Shown: positions 24,154-32,744 of the stretch, piece after piece
Position numbering within the stretch: the stretch's first letter is position 1
Layout: each line of letters opens with the position of its first letter
DNA from: Streptomyces mangrovisoli
GTDB lineage: Bacteria > Actinomycetota > Actinomycetes > Streptomycetales > Streptomycetaceae
DNA: 64,000 bases
NCBI RefSeq assembly: GCF_000974985.2
Contig: NZ_LAVA02000036.1
Location: 61,833 to 125,832, forward strand
Direction of reading: 5' to 3'
The notes under the pieces: model-generated
Seen by the model: the letters and a program-made list of their open reading frames with translations, nothing else
What the model was told of the DNA's origin: nothing
The model's database searches: none
Made by a program: the position numbers and the translations under genes

Positions 24154-25581
24154 CTACTTCTTCGCCGTCGCCCACGCGTGCTGGACCGTCAGGTCCGTCT
24201 TCAGTTCGGTCAGCTGGACCGCGACCGCGCTCGGCGCCGTACCCCCGCGCCCGTTGCGGGACGCCAGCGCGCCGGGAACGTCGAGCACCGTGCGGACCTC
24301 CGGCGTGAGATGCGCGCTGATCTTGGCGAACTGCTCGTCCGTCAGCTCGTCCAGCTCCTTGCCCTCCGCCTCCGCGGCCTTCACGCACTCGCCGGCCACC
24401 TCGTGCGCGACCCGGAAGGGCACGCCCTGGCGGACCAGCCACTCCGCGATGTCGGTGGCGAGCGAGAAGCCGGCCGGGGCCAGCTCCTCCATCCGCTCGC
24501 GGTTCACCGTCAGGGTGGCGACCATGCCGGTGAAGGCGGGCAGCAGCACCTCCAGCTGGTCGCAGGAGTCGAAGACCGGCTCCTTGTCCTCCTGGAGGTC
24601 GCGGTTGTAGGCGAGCGGCAGCGCCTTCAGCGTGGCCATGAGCCCGGTGAGGTTGCCGATGAGCCGCCCGGACTTGCCGCGCGCCAGCTCCGCGATGTCC
24701 GGGTTCTTCTTCTGCGGCATGATCGAGGAGCCGGTGGAGAACGCGTCGTGCAGGGTCACGAAGGAGAACTCCTTCGTGTTCCAGATGATGATCTCCTCGG
24801 CGATCCGGGAGAGGTTCACCCCGATCATCGCGGTGACGAAGGCGAACTCGGCGACGAAGTCGCGCGACGCCGTGCCGTCGATGGAGTTGCCGACGCTGCC
24901 CCGCTCGAAGCCGAGGTCCGCGGCGACCGCCTCGGGGTCCAGGCCCAGCGAGGACCCGGCCAGCGCGCCGGAGCCGTAGGGCGACACGGCCGTGCGCTCG
25001 TCCCACTGCCGCAGCCGTTCGGCGTCCCGGGACAGGGACTGCACATGCGCGAGGACATGGTGGGCGAAGAGCACCGGCTGCGCGTGCTGGAGGTGGGTGC
25101 GGCCCGGCATCGCCACGTCGGGGTGGGCCTCGGCCTGGCCGATCAGCGCGTCCTGGAGCTCGGCGATCAGGCCGCCGATGATCCGGGCGTGGTCGCGCAG
25201 GTACATGCGGAACAGGGTGGCGATCTGGTCGTTGCGGGAGCGGCCGGCGCGCAGCTTGCCGCCGAGGTCGGGGCCGAGGCGCTCCAGCAGGCCGCGCTCC
25301 AGGGCGGTGTGCACGTCCTCGTCGGCGATGGTGCCCACGAAGGAGCCGTCGGCGACGTCCGCCTCCAGCCGGTCGAGGCCGGCGATCATCCGGGTCAGCT
25401 CGTCCTCGGTGAGCAGGCCCGCCTTGTGCAGCACGCGCGCGTGGGCGCGGGAGCCGGCGATGTCGTAGGGGGCGAGCCGCCAGTCGAAGTGGACGGACGC
25501 GGACAGCTTGGCCAGGGCCTCGGCGGGACCGTCGGCGAAACGGCCGCCCCAGAGCCGGACGTCACCGCTGTTGCTGCTCAC
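24154..25581 (-). CDS. argH: Argininosuccinate lyase
   Basis: GTG 25581 follows a GAGGAGC site (475 aa). The fumarase/aspartase superfamily signature GSSIMPQKKNPDIAEL is intact, with its catalytic loop Ser. Upstream are RLWGGRFADGP, EDVHTALERGL, AGRSRNDQIAT (substrate binding) and GRTHLQHAQPVLFAHH (catalytic His). It splits argininosuccinate into arginine and fumarate, the last step of arginine synthesis. It is unlinked from argCJBDR, 12-17 kb away, but carries its own ARG boxes at 25617-25650, so ArgR should control it together with that operon. Confidence 0.97.
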   Translation of the reverse strand: MSSNSGDVRLWGGRFADGPAEALAKLSASVHFDWRLAPYDIAGSRAHARVLHKAGLLTEDELTRMIAGLDRLEADVADGSFVGTIADEDVHTALERGLLERLGPDLGGKLRAGRSRNDQIATLFRMYLRDHARIIGGLIAELQDALIGQAEAHPDVAMPGRTHLQHAQPVLFAHHVLAHVQSLSRDAERLRQWDERTAVSPYGSGALAGSSLGLDPEAVAADLGFERGSVGNSIDGTASRDFVAEFAFVTAMIGVNLSRIAEEIIIWNTKEFSFVTLHDAFSTGSSIMPQKKNPDIAELARGKSGRLIGNLTGLMATLKALPLAYNRDLQEDKEPVFDSCDQLEVLLPAFTGMVATLTVNRERMEELAPAGFSLATDIAEWLVRQGVPFRVAHEVAGECVKAAEAEGKELDELTDEQFAKISAHLTPEVRTVLDVPGALASRNGRGGTAPSAVAVQLTELKTDLTVQHAWATAKK

Positions 25582-25616
25582 TTGCGCTGCTCCTCGATGG
25601 TGTGGCTGCATCCTCG

Positions 25617-25650
25617 TCATGCATGAGTATGCAGGGTTATGCATGAATCG
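25617..25650 (-). promoter_or_regulatory. Double ARG box (ArgR operator) of argH
   Basis: TGCAT/ATGCA half-sites recur three times within 34 bp, including TCATGCATGA and TTATGCATGA. The spacing and sequence match Streptomyces ARG boxes. It starts 36 bp upstream of the argH GTG, so repressor should block transcription. Confidence 0.75.
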
Positions 25651-25840
25651 TCAATGCGGATCGGTCCGGAACGGCCGCCGAACCCGCGAGTCCGCCAACA
25701 GGCCCTTCCTCCAAGGTTTTTGAAGACCCTTTGAACAAGGGCAATCGCTTTCCCGTACTCCTCCCCGAACGCCAGGCGCCCCAGCGGTCACCGCACGTCA
25801 CTTCTCGTCGTCCACTCCAGACCCTAGTGAGGCATTCGGC

Positions 25841-26710
25841 ATGTCCAGGGCTCTTCCGAAGTACAACAAGCGCCGTGTGGCGATCATCGGCGGCGCCGCC
25901 GCGGCAGTGCTCTCGGGCGCGGTCATCGCGGGCTCCGCGCTCGCCGGGACGCCCGGCGACAGCAGCGGCACCCAGAACGCCCGCACCCTGGCCGACCCGG
26001 GCACCATCACCTGCCCGGACGTGAAGTCCCAGCTCCCCGCCGTGCCCGCCTCCGCGCAGGCCGAGGTCGACCGCAACCTCGCCCTCCTCGACACCCAGAT
26101 CCAGGAGGCCAACACCCGCCTCCAGAACACCGTCGGACAAGGCGGGGAGAACTTCGTCCAGAACGCCATCCTCGGCCCGCTCAAGGACAAGCGCGTCTCC
26201 ACCATCGACCGGATCGCCATCGCCATCGGCCGCCAGGGCACCAAGCCCACCGGCCTCGACTCCCTGGCCGCCTGCGCCCTGAACACGGGCGGCGCCGCGG
26301 CGTCCGGAGCCGCCTCGGCCACGCCCGGCGACACCGCCACCGCATCGGCCACGGCGAGCAGCGGCGCGGACACCGGCACCGGCGACACCGGGTCGGGCTC
26401 CGCCGACGCCAGCGATGTCGGCACCATCACCTGCCCGGACGTGAAGTCCCAGCTCCCCGCCGTGCCCGCCTCCGCGCAGGCCGAGGTCGACCGCAACCTC
26501 GCCCTCCTCGACACCCAGATCCAGGAGGCCAACACCCGCCTCCAGAACACCGTCGGACAAGGCGGGGAGAACTTCGTCCAGAACGCCATCCTCGGCCCGC
26601 TCAAGGACAAGCGCGTCTCCACCATCGACCGGATCGCCATCGCCATCGGCCGCCAGGGCACCAAGCCCACCGGCCTCGACTCCCTGGCCGCCTGCACGCT
26701 CACCAAGTGA
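25841..26710 (+). CDS. Secreted protein with two identical 92-residue domains
   Basis: The 289-aa protein starts with a signal peptide (KRRVAIIGGAAAAVLSGAVIAG, cleavage near SALAG). It then has two copies of one domain, running from TITCPDVKSQLP to DSLAAC, joined by a 50-residue Thr/Ala/Ser/Gly linker. Each domain has one Cys near each end, suggesting one disulfide per domain. The middle (QAEVDRNLALLDTQIQEANTRL) reads as a long amphipathic helix. The two domains are identical in protein and in DNA (276 bp). I do not recognise the family; an extracellular structural or binding role is only a guess. A ribosome-binding site is weak. Confidence 0.85.
   Translation: MSRALPKYNKRRVAIIGGAAAAVLSGAVIAGSALAGTPGDSSGTQNARTLADPGTITCPDVKSQLPAVPASAQAEVDRNLALLDTQIQEANTRLQNTVGQGGENFVQNAILGPLKDKRVSTIDRIAIAIGRQGTKPTGLDSLAACALNTGGAAASGAASATPGDTATASATASSGADTGTGDTGSGSADASDVGTITCPDVKSQLPAVPASAQAEVDRNLALLDTQIQEANTRLQNTVGQGGENFVQNAILGPLKDKRVSTIDRIAIAIGRQGTKPTGLDSLAACTLTK
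26000..26275 (+). repeat. First copy of an exact 276-bp internal duplication
   Basis: Identical base for base to 26420-26695, at a fixed offset of 420 bp. It encodes one full domain of the secreted protein. Confidence 0.97.
26420..26695 (+). repeat. Second copy of the exact 276-bp internal duplication
   Basis: Identical to 26000-26275, including third codon positions. The flanks diverge at once on both sides. Confidence 0.97.
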
Positions 26711-26873
26711 CGTGACAGGCAGCCGTGGCCGCCCCGCACGAGCGCCGGCCGGGGCGGCCACGGTGAACGCGGCCGCGGCGATGCCATGGTGGACACGGGC
26801 GCTGCCCCCGAGAGGCGGCCGCGCCCGGTCCCGCCCTCCCGTCGCCCCCTTGCCCCGTTCCCCCGACAACCCC

Positions 26874-26903
26874 TTAGACAGCCGAACGAATCGGCCGGAT
26901 AAT
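26874..26903 (+). promoter_or_regulatory. Probable promoter for a leaderless mRNA at 26912
   Basis: TTAGAC (26874-26879) and GATAAT (26898-26903) are 18 bp apart. The start ATG at 26912 lies eight bases after the -10, so transcription should begin at or next to the start codon. Confidence 0.55.
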
Positions 26904-26911
26904 CGGTGGAC

Positions 26912-27499
26912 ATGGGAAAGACCTATGAACGCATCGACGGCAGGCTCCGGACGTTCATCGAGGCCCAGCCGGTCTTCTTCACCGCGACCGCCCCGCTGTC
27001 CGGAGACGGCACGGTCAACCTCTCCCCCAAGGGCCTCACCGGCTCCTTCGCGGTGCTGGACGAACTGACGGTGGCGTACCTCGACTTCGCCGGGTCCAAC
27101 GCCGAGACCATCGCCCATCTGCGGGAGAACGGGCGGATCACCCTGATGTGGTGCGCCTTCCAGGGGCCGCCGAACATCGTGCGGGTGCACGGCCGGGGCG
27201 AGCCGGTCTTCCGCGACGATCCCCGCTTCCCCGGGCTGCTCGCCCGCTTCCCCGGCATCGACCCCACCCCGCACGGGCTGCGCGCGGTCATCGTCGTGAC
27301 GGCCGACCTCATCCGCGACACCTGCGGCTACGCGGTCCCCTTCATGACCTACGACACCGACCGCGACCTGCACGCCAAGCGCTTCGCGCGCGAGGACGAC
27401 GCCTCGCTGAACGACTACTTCCACAAGAAGGAGCACGTGGCGACCAGCCTGGACGGCCTACCCGGGCTGCCGTTGCCGCTGCCGCCCTCTACGGTCTGA
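26912..27499 (+). CDS. Pyridoxamine 5'-phosphate oxidase-like flavin-binding protein
   Basis: The 195-aa protein has the split-barrel FMN-binding fold of the PPOX family: FFTATAPLSGDGTVNLSPKG, VLDELTVAYLDFAGSNAETIAHLRENGRITLMWCAF and RVHGRGEPVF. The wording resembles general-stress or F420/FMN-binding members that reduce unknown substrates, rather than true PdxH, whose PLP-binding signature is absent. There is no ribosome-binding site at the ATG; a good promoter eight bases upstream points to a leaderless transcript. An in-frame GTG at 26906 is an alternative start. The next gene begins three bases after its stop, so they are probably co-transcribed. Confidence 0.85.
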   Translation: MGKTYERIDGRLRTFIEAQPVFFTATAPLSGDGTVNLSPKGLTGSFAVLDELTVAYLDFAGSNAETIAHLRENGRITLMWCAFQGPPNIVRVHGRGEPVFRDDPRFPGLLARFPGIDPTPHGLRAVIVVTADLIRDTCGYAVPFMTYDTDRDLHAKRFAREDDASLNDYFHKKEHVATSLDGLPGLPLPLPPSTV

Positions 27500-27502
27500 G
27501 AC

Positions 27503-28231
27503 ATGCGCCCCGGTGTCGTCGCCGCCCTCGTGTCCGCGTCCCTCCTCGTGCTCGGCGCCGCCCCGCCCGCCGCGGGCGGCGCGCCGCGCGCGAAGCGGCC
27601 GACCGGTCCGGGGCCCGCGGCACTGGCCGACACCGGCGGCGGCACGCAGCTGATCCTCGCTCAGGCGCCGGGCACCGGCGCCACGTCCGGCACCCTCACC
27701 TGGTGGGACCTGACGGACGGGCGGTGGGTGCGGGCCGGTTCGGCACCGGCCCGGTTCGGCGCGCGGGGGCTCGTCGAGGGCGCCGCACGGGTGCAGGGCG
27801 GTTACACCACCCCGACCGGGCTGTACGACCTGCCGTACGCCTTCGGCATCGAGGCGGCGCCGCCGGGCACGAGGGTCGCCTACCGGCGCGTCCGGCAGGG
27901 CTCGTGGTGGTGCGAGGACACGCGGTCGGCGTCGTACAACCGGTGGAGCGAGCCGCTCGCGGCCGACTGCCGCGGGTCGGAGTCGGAGCGTCTGATCTCC
28001 TACGCCACCCAGTACGCGTACGGCCTCGTCATCGGGTTCAACTACCGCGAGCCGGTGCGGGGGCGCGGCGCGGGCATCTTCCTGCATGTGAACGGGCGGG
28101 GGGCGACGGCGGGGTGCGTGTCCGTGCCGCGGGACGCGATGCGTCGCCTCCTCGCCTGGACCGACCCGCGGCGCCGGCCGCACATCGCGATCGGCACGGC
28201 GAGCGGCGCGACGGCGCTGAGCCGCTATTGA
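27503..28231 (+). CDS. Secreted L,D-transpeptidase-like (YkuD-fold) protein
   Basis: The 242-aa protein has an N-terminal signal peptide (VVAALVSASLLVLGAAPPAAGG). The C-terminal half contains the YkuD catalytic signature as GIFLHVNGRGATAGCVSVP, with His and the nucleophile Cys. Before it are TPTGLYDLPYAFG and WWCEDTRSASYNRWSEPL, as in secreted YkuD-like proteins. L,D-transpeptidases cross-link peptidoglycan stems 3-3 or attach proteins to them; the absence of a LysM or other wall-binding domain leaves the exact role open. It starts three bases after the PPOX gene stop. Confidence 0.85.
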   Translation: MRPGVVAALVSASLLVLGAAPPAAGGAPRAKRPTGPGPAALADTGGGTQLILAQAPGTGATSGTLTWWDLTDGRWVRAGSAPARFGARGLVEGAARVQGGYTTPTGLYDLPYAFGIEAAPPGTRVAYRRVRQGSWWCEDTRSASYNRWSEPLAADCRGSESERLISYATQYAYGLVIGFNYREPVRGRGAGIFLHVNGRGATAGCVSVPRDAMRRLLAWTDPRRRPHIAIGTASGATALSRY

Positions 28232-28394
28232 GCTCCGCTGCAGTCACCCCGTCATCCCGCCTGCGGCACCGAAGTGGCCGTTCGCGCAGTTCCCCGCGCC
28301 CCTGAGGGGCGCTGAGCCCGACGTGCCCCGTCAGGGGCGCGGGGAACTGCGCGACTGGCCACGATGGGCCCGCAGGCGGACGACGCCGAGGTCC
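28232..28394. repeat. Dispersed 20-bp repeat pair between convergent genes
   Basis: A forward copy at 28284-28303 and a reverse copy at 28333-28352 can pair into a 20-bp stem with a 29-nt loop. It sits exactly between the ends of the transpeptidase-like gene and the sensor kinase gene, as expected for a two-way terminator. Confidence 0.85.
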
Positions 28395-29930
28395 CTACCC
28401 GTCCGCCCCGCCCAGCGGCAGCCGTACCGTGAACGTCGTCGCGCCCGGGTTGCTCTCCAGGGAGACCGTGCCGCCGTGCGCCTCCGCCACCGCCGCGACG
28501 ATCGCGAGGCCGAGGCCCGCGCCGCCGCCCGCGGCCTCGGTGCGGCGGCGGTCGGCGCGGGTGAAGCGCTCGAAGACGCCGGGCTGGACGTCCTCGGGCA
28601 CGCCGGGGCCGTCGTCGCGGACCTGGAGGACGGCCCGGTCCCCGTCGGTGTCCAGCGAGACCGTGACCTTGGTGCCGGCCGGCGTGTGGAGCCGCGCGTT
28701 GGCGAGCAGGTTGGCGAGCACCTGGTGCAGGCGGTGGGCGTCGCCGGTGACGGTGACCGGCTCCTCCGCCAGCTCCAGCGCCCACCGGTGCCCGGGGCCC
28801 GCGGCCCGCGCGTCGGTGACCGCGTCGAGGACCAGGCGGGTCAGGTCGACCGGCTTCCGTTCCAGCGGGCGGCCCGCGTCCAGCCGCGCGAGGAGCAGCA
28901 TCTCGTCGACCATCTCCCCCATCCGGGAGGACTCCGCGGTGATCCGCTCCAGGGCGCGGGTGACCTCCGGGGGCACCGGCCCGGGGTGCAGCAGGGCGAG
29001 TTCGGCGTGGCCGCGGACGGAGGCGACCGGGGTGCGCAGCTCGTGGCTGGCGTCGGCGGCGAAGCTGCGCAGCCGTTCCTCGCTGGCGTGACGCTTGGTG
29101 AGGGCGTCCTCGACATGGCCGAGCATCCGGTTGAAGGCGGCGGCCATCTGGCCGACCTCGCCGCGCGGGTCGGCCTCGGGGGCCCGGGAGGGCAGCGCGA
29201 CCTCACCGCTGGCCAGGGGCAGTTCGCTGACCCGGGTGGCGGTCGCGGCGACGCGGTCGAGCGGGCGCAGCGACCAGCGCACCCAGAACGCGCCCGCGAC
29301 GCCGGTGACGGCGAGCGCGAGCCCGAAGACGATCGCGGCCACCAGTTCCAGCCGGTGGACGCTCGCCTCCACGGGTTCCAGCGGCAGCCCGACGATCAGC
29401 ACGTCGCCGTCCTGACCCTCGCTCGCCACCACCCGGTAGTCGCCGAGCGCGGACAGCTCGACAGTGTGCGCCCGCCCGTCGGTGGGGACGTCGGCGAGCT
29501 GTCGCTCGTCCGCGGCGGTCAGGTCGACGGCGAGGTCCGCGGTGAGGTCGCCGGAGCGGACGACTCCCTTGTTGGTGACGACGCCGTTGAGCAGCCGGGC
29601 GCCGAAGGTGCCGGTGGCCTGGCGCCGGGTGTCGCCGCGCTCGTCGCCGTCGTGGTCGTCGGGCAGCTGCCCGTTGTGCTCCAGGCTGGCGGGGAAGCGG
29701 GTGCCGACCTGGCTCACCTGTTCGTCGAGGCGCTGGGTGAGGAAGCCGTTGAGCGAGAACACCGCGGCGAGGCCCACGGCGGCGCAGCTGACCGCGAGCA
29801 GCACCACGAGACCGGCGGTGAGGCGGGCCCGCAGGGTGCGCGGCCGGGGCAGCCGCCGGAGCGCGCGGGCCGCCCGGCGCGGCAGGGCCCGTGCCCCGGA
29901 GCCCGCCCCGGCCGGCCGCGCGGGGGTCAT
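28395..29930 (-). CDS. Sensor histidine kinase (two-component system)
   Basis: The 511-aa protein has a membrane helix (about 36-60), an extracytoplasmic sensor region of about 140 residues with Asp/Glu-rich stretches (LPDDHDGDERGD), and a second helix near 205-228. A HAMP region follows, then HisKA with SHELRTPVASVRGHAEL (phospho-His) and the ATPase domain with N box LANLLANARLHTPAG, G1 VRDDGPGVP, F box and G2 GGGAGLGLAIV. Its ATG overlaps the response-regulator stop (ATGA), so the pair is coupled. The signal is unknown; the adjacent flavin/ferric-reductase genes suggest a redox or metal cue. Confidence 0.92.
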   Translation of the reverse strand: MTPARPAGAGSGARALPRRAARALRRLPRPRTLRARLTAGLVVLLAVSCAAVGLAAVFSLNGFLTQRLDEQVSQVGTRFPASLEHNGQLPDDHDGDERGDTRRQATGTFGARLLNGVVTNKGVVRSGDLTADLAVDLTAADERQLADVPTDGRAHTVELSALGDYRVVASEGQDGDVLIVGLPLEPVEASVHRLELVAAIVFGLALAVTGVAGAFWVRWSLRPLDRVAATATRVSELPLASGEVALPSRAPEADPRGEVGQMAAAFNRMLGHVEDALTKRHASEERLRSFAADASHELRTPVASVRGHAELALLHPGPVPPEVTRALERITAESSRMGEMVDEMLLLARLDAGRPLERKPVDLTRLVLDAVTDARAAGPGHRWALELAEEPVTVTGDAHRLHQVLANLLANARLHTPAGTKVTVSLDTDGDRAVLQVRDDGPGVPEDVQPGVFERFTRADRRRTEAAGGGAGLGLAIVAAVAEAHGGTVSLESNPGATTFTVRLPLGGADG

Positions 29931-30667
29931 CGCTGCACCGGTTTCAGCACGTAGCCCGCCCCGCGCACGGTGTGGATCATGGGTTCGCGGCCGGCGTCGA
30001 CCTTCTTGCGCAGGTAGGAGATGTACAGCTCGACCACGTGGGCCTGGCCGCCGAAGTCGTAGGACCAGACCCGGTCGAGTATCTGGGCCTTGCTGAGCAC
30101 GCGGCGCGGGTTGCGCATCAGGAAGCGCAGCAGCTCGAACTCGGTCGGGGACAGCTCGATCAGCTCCCCGCCGCGGGTGACCTCGCGGGCCTCCTCGTCC
30201 ATGACGAGGTCGCCGACGGTCATCCGCGGACCTTCCTCCTGCTGCCGGGCCATGCCCGCGCGGCGCAGCAGTCCGCGCAGCCGGGCGACGACCTCCTCCA
30301 GGCTGAAGGGCTTGGTGACGTAGTCGTCGCCACCCGCGGTGATCCCGGCGATCCGGTCCTCCACCGCGTCGCGCGCGGTGAGGAAGAGGACGCACACGTC
30401 CGGCTTGACGGTGTGCAGGGTGCGCAGCACGGCGAAGCCGTCGGTGTCGGGGAGCATCACGTCGAGGACGACCGCGTCGGGCAGCAGCTCGCGGGCCTCG
30501 GCGACCGCGGAGGCGCCGTCGCCCGCCGAGCGGACCTGCCAGCCCTCGTAGCGCAGCGCGCCGGAGAGGACCTCGGCGAGGTCGGGGTCGTCGTCGACGA
30601 CGAGGACGCGCAACGGCGAGCCGTCGGGGCGGGTGAGGGCCGGGCGGCCGGAGCGGGTGGTGTTCAT
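29927..30667 (-). CDS. OmpR-family response regulator
   Basis: The 246-aa protein has a receiver domain with acidic pocket VVDDDPDLAE, phospho-acceptor Asp in AVVLDVMLPD, Thr in LFLTARDA and Lys in YVTKPFSLEEV. It has a winged-helix output domain (LSPTEFELLRFLMRNPRRVLSKAQILDRVW, then VVELYISYLRKKVD and HTVRGAGYVLK). It is first in an operon with the kinase. At the ATG (30667) the AAGGAG motif abuts the start codon, which is unusually close. The shared upstream region carries paired 11-bp direct repeats, the pattern OmpR-type dimers bind, so it probably controls itself and the divergent ferric-reductase cluster. Confidence 0.93.
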   Translation of the reverse strand: MNTTRSGRPALTRPDGSPLRVLVVDDDPDLAEVLSGALRYEGWQVRSAGDGASAVAEARELLPDAVVLDVMLPDTDGFAVLRTLHTVKPDVCVLFLTARDAVEDRIAGITAGGDDYVTKPFSLEEVVARLRGLLRRAGMARQQEEGPRMTVGDLVMDEEAREVTRGGELIELSPTEFELLRFLMRNPRRVLSKAQILDRVWSYDFGGQAHVVELYISYLRKKVDAGREPMIHTVRGAGYVLKPVQR

Positions 30668-30713
30668 CTCCTTACCAGCATCACCCCAAAGCGGCCGCCG
30701 GAACGCCGTGGGG

Positions 30714-30771
30714 CCTCTGAGTTTCCTCTGAGTCCGCTGCGCGGGACCGCTGCTCAGAGAGCTCTCAGAGG
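30714..30771. promoter_or_regulatory. Probable response-regulator operator: two 11-bp-period repeat pairs
   Basis: CCTCTGAG occurs at 30714-30721 and 30725-30732 (11-bp period). CTCAGAG occurs at 30753-30759 and CTCAGAGG at 30764-30771 (11-bp period) in the opposite orientation. The region lies between the divergent response-regulator and ferric-reductase genes. Confidence 0.7.
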
Positions 30772-30815
30772 TTTCCGCTACACAGTTGGGTGGAGGACGA
30801 AGGAAGGAACCGATC

Positions 30816-32171
30816 ATGACCGCCGTGTACGAACGGACGACGGCACCGCCGGTGGCCCCGCCGCCGCGCGCCTCGTCGCCCGCGGGCGTGCTGCTCGCCC
30901 TGCTGTGGGCCGGTGCGGCGGCCGTGGTCGCCCTGTGGTGGGCGGACACCGGCTCCGTGGTCGGTGCCGCCGGCTGGCTGACCGGCGCGGGCCGGATCGC
31001 CGGGCTGCTGTGCGGGTACTCCTGCGCGGTGCTGGTCGCGCTGATGGCCCGGGTGCCGCTGCTGGAGCGCGGGATCGGCTCGGACCGGGTGGCGCGCTGG
31101 CACGCGATGGCGGGCCGGTACACGATCTGTCTGCTGCTCGCGCACATCGTGCTGATCCTGCTCGGTTACGCCGCCCAGGACCACGCCTCGCTCTGGCACG
31201 AGACCACGTCCGTCGTCCTCGACTACCCGGACATGCTGAAGGCGACCGCCGGCACGGTGATCATGTTCGCGGTCGGCATCACCTCGGTGCGGGCCGTGCG
31301 CCGCCGCACCAGCTACGAGTTCTGGTACTACGTCCACGTCCTGACCTACGCCGCCGTCTTCCTGGTCTTCTGGCACCAGCTGGCGCTGGGCAACGACTTC
31401 AACGGACACCCGGTGGCGACCGCCGCCTGGTACGTCCTGTACGGCGGCGCCGCGGCCCTGGTGCTGTGGTTCCGGGTCCTCGCCCCGGTGCGGCTGAACC
31501 GGCGTCACCGGCTGCGGGTGGAGTCGGTGCACCGGGAGTCCCCCGGCGTGTACTCGGTCGTGATGCGCGGCCGGCGGCTGGACGAGATGGGCGCGGAGGC
31601 CGGGCAGTTCTTCCGCTGGCGGTTCCTCGGCGAGGGGCTCGGCTGGACGTCGACGCCGTACTCGCTGTCCGCGCCGCCCCGCCGGGACCTGCTGCGGATC
31701 ACGGTCAAGGCGCTCGGCGACCACAGCGCGGCGCTGCCGCTGCTGCGTCCGGGCACCCGGGTGTGGGCGGAGGGCCCCTACGGCGCGATGACCGCGCGGC
31801 GCGGCACGTCCGGCAAGTCCCTGCTGATCGGCGCGGGGGTCGGCATCACCCCGCTGCGGGCGCTGTTCGAGACCCTGCCGGGCGATGTCACCCTGCTCTA
31901 CCGGGCGCGCACCGCCGAGGATCTCGCGCTCGGTGCGGAGCTGGACGCGGTGGCGCGCTGGCGCGGCGCACGGGTGCTGTACGCGCTCAACGGCCCGCAC
32001 GGCGAGCGCCCGGACCTGTCCGCCGCGGCGCTGCGCTCCGCCGTACCCGATCTGGCCGGGCGCGACGTGTACATCTGCGGCCCGCACGCCTTCGCCCAGG
32101 CCCTGTACCGGCAGCTGCACACCGCCGGCGTCCCGGACGGCCGGATCCACCACGAATCGTTCGAGCTGTGA
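30816..32171 (+). CDS. Ferric reductase-like transmembrane flavohemoprotein (first copy)
   Basis: ATG 30816 follows AAGGAAGGA. The 451-aa protein has about six helices (to residue 220) with paired His for heme b (ARWHAMAGRY, LLLAHIVLIL, YYVHVLTY, VFWHQLALG). A cytoplasmic FAD/NAD(P)H reductase module follows: FAD-binding TPYSLSAPP, NAD-binding GAGVGITPLRALFETLPG, and the C-terminal VYICGPHAFAQALYRQL. Proteins of this type carry electrons from NAD(P)H across the membrane. The next gene encodes an FMN_bind protein and ApbE lies downstream, so the likely acceptor is protein-bound FMN rather than only ferric iron. It is about 60 per cent like the second copy by eye. Confidence 0.92.
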   Translation: MTAVYERTTAPPVAPPPRASSPAGVLLALLWAGAAAVVALWWADTGSVVGAAGWLTGAGRIAGLLCGYSCAVLVALMARVPLLERGIGSDRVARWHAMAGRYTICLLLAHIVLILLGYAAQDHASLWHETTSVVLDYPDMLKATAGTVIMFAVGITSVRAVRRRTSYEFWYYVHVLTYAAVFLVFWHQLALGNDFNGHPVATAAWYVLYGGAAALVLWFRVLAPVRLNRRHRLRVESVHRESPGVYSVVMRGRRLDEMGAEAGQFFRWRFLGEGLGWTSTPYSLSAPPRRDLLRITVKALGDHSAALPLLRPGTRVWAEGPYGAMTARRGTSGKSLLIGAGVGITPLRALFETLPGDVTLLYRARTAEDLALGAELDAVARWRGARVLYALNGPHGERPDLSAAALRSAVPDLAGRDVYICGPHAFAQALYRQLHTAGVPDGRIHHESFEL

Positions 32172-32196
32172 GCATCCCGGAAGTTGTGAGGCCGTC

Positions 32197-32685
32197 GTGC
32201 ACTCTCTGAAGAAGAACCGCCCGCTGCGCCGGATCGTGCTGGCGAGCGCGGCCACCGTGTCCGGGTTCGTGCTGCTGCTGTCCCTGAAGCCGCACTCCAG
32301 CGAGGGCATAGCCGTGGGGTCGAGCGCTCCCGCGCCGGCTAGCACCTCGGCCGCCTCGCCCGCGCCGTCGGGCGGTTCGTCCTCCTCATCGGGGTCGTCG
32401 AGCAGCGGCAGCAAGACCGTCACCGGCGACTCGGTCGACACCCGCTGGGGCCCCGTCCAGGTGCGGATCACGGTCAAGAGCGGCAAGCTCACCGATGTGA
32501 CCGCGGTCGTGTATCCGACGGAGAACCCGCGCGATCAGGAGATCAACGCCTACGCCATTCCGGAGCTGCGGCGCGAGGCGCTCTCGGCCCAGAGCGCGGA
32601 CATCACCTCGGTCTCCGGGGCGACGTACACGAGCGACGGCTACAAGCAGTCCCTCCAGTCCGCACTCGACTCGGCAGGCTTCTGA
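32197..32685 (+). CDS. Membrane-anchored FMN_bind protein, flavinylation acceptor
   Basis: It begins at GTG 32197 with GAGG upstream (162 aa). The N-terminus PLRRIVLASAATVSGFVLLL is a twin-Arg-containing signal or anchor. A Ser/Pro linker leads to one FMN_bind domain (WGPVQVRITVKSGKLTDV) ending in ITSVSGATYTSDGYKQSL, which contains the SGATxT flavinylation motif. ApbE attaches FMN to the Thr through a phosphoester bond. It sits between two ferric-reductase genes; the role inferred is to receive electrons outside the membrane. Confidence 0.9.
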   Translation: MHSLKKNRPLRRIVLASAATVSGFVLLLSLKPHSSEGIAVGSSAPAPASTSAASPAPSGGSSSSSGSSSSGSKTVTGDSVDTRWGPVQVRITVKSGKLTDVTAVVYPTENPRDQEINAYAIPELRREALSAQSADITSVSGATYTSDGYKQSLQSALDSAGF

Positions 32686-32744
32686 ACACTCGGGAGTTTC
32701 GGCACGTATCTGTGGGCCAAGGGTCAAGTCCCCACGGAGGAACC

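Noticed and set aside
26000..26695. Insertion sequence or other mobile element flanked by long direct repeats.
   Set aside because: The repeats are in-frame protein domains and the sequence between them is a coding linker with no transposase or terminal inverted repeats.
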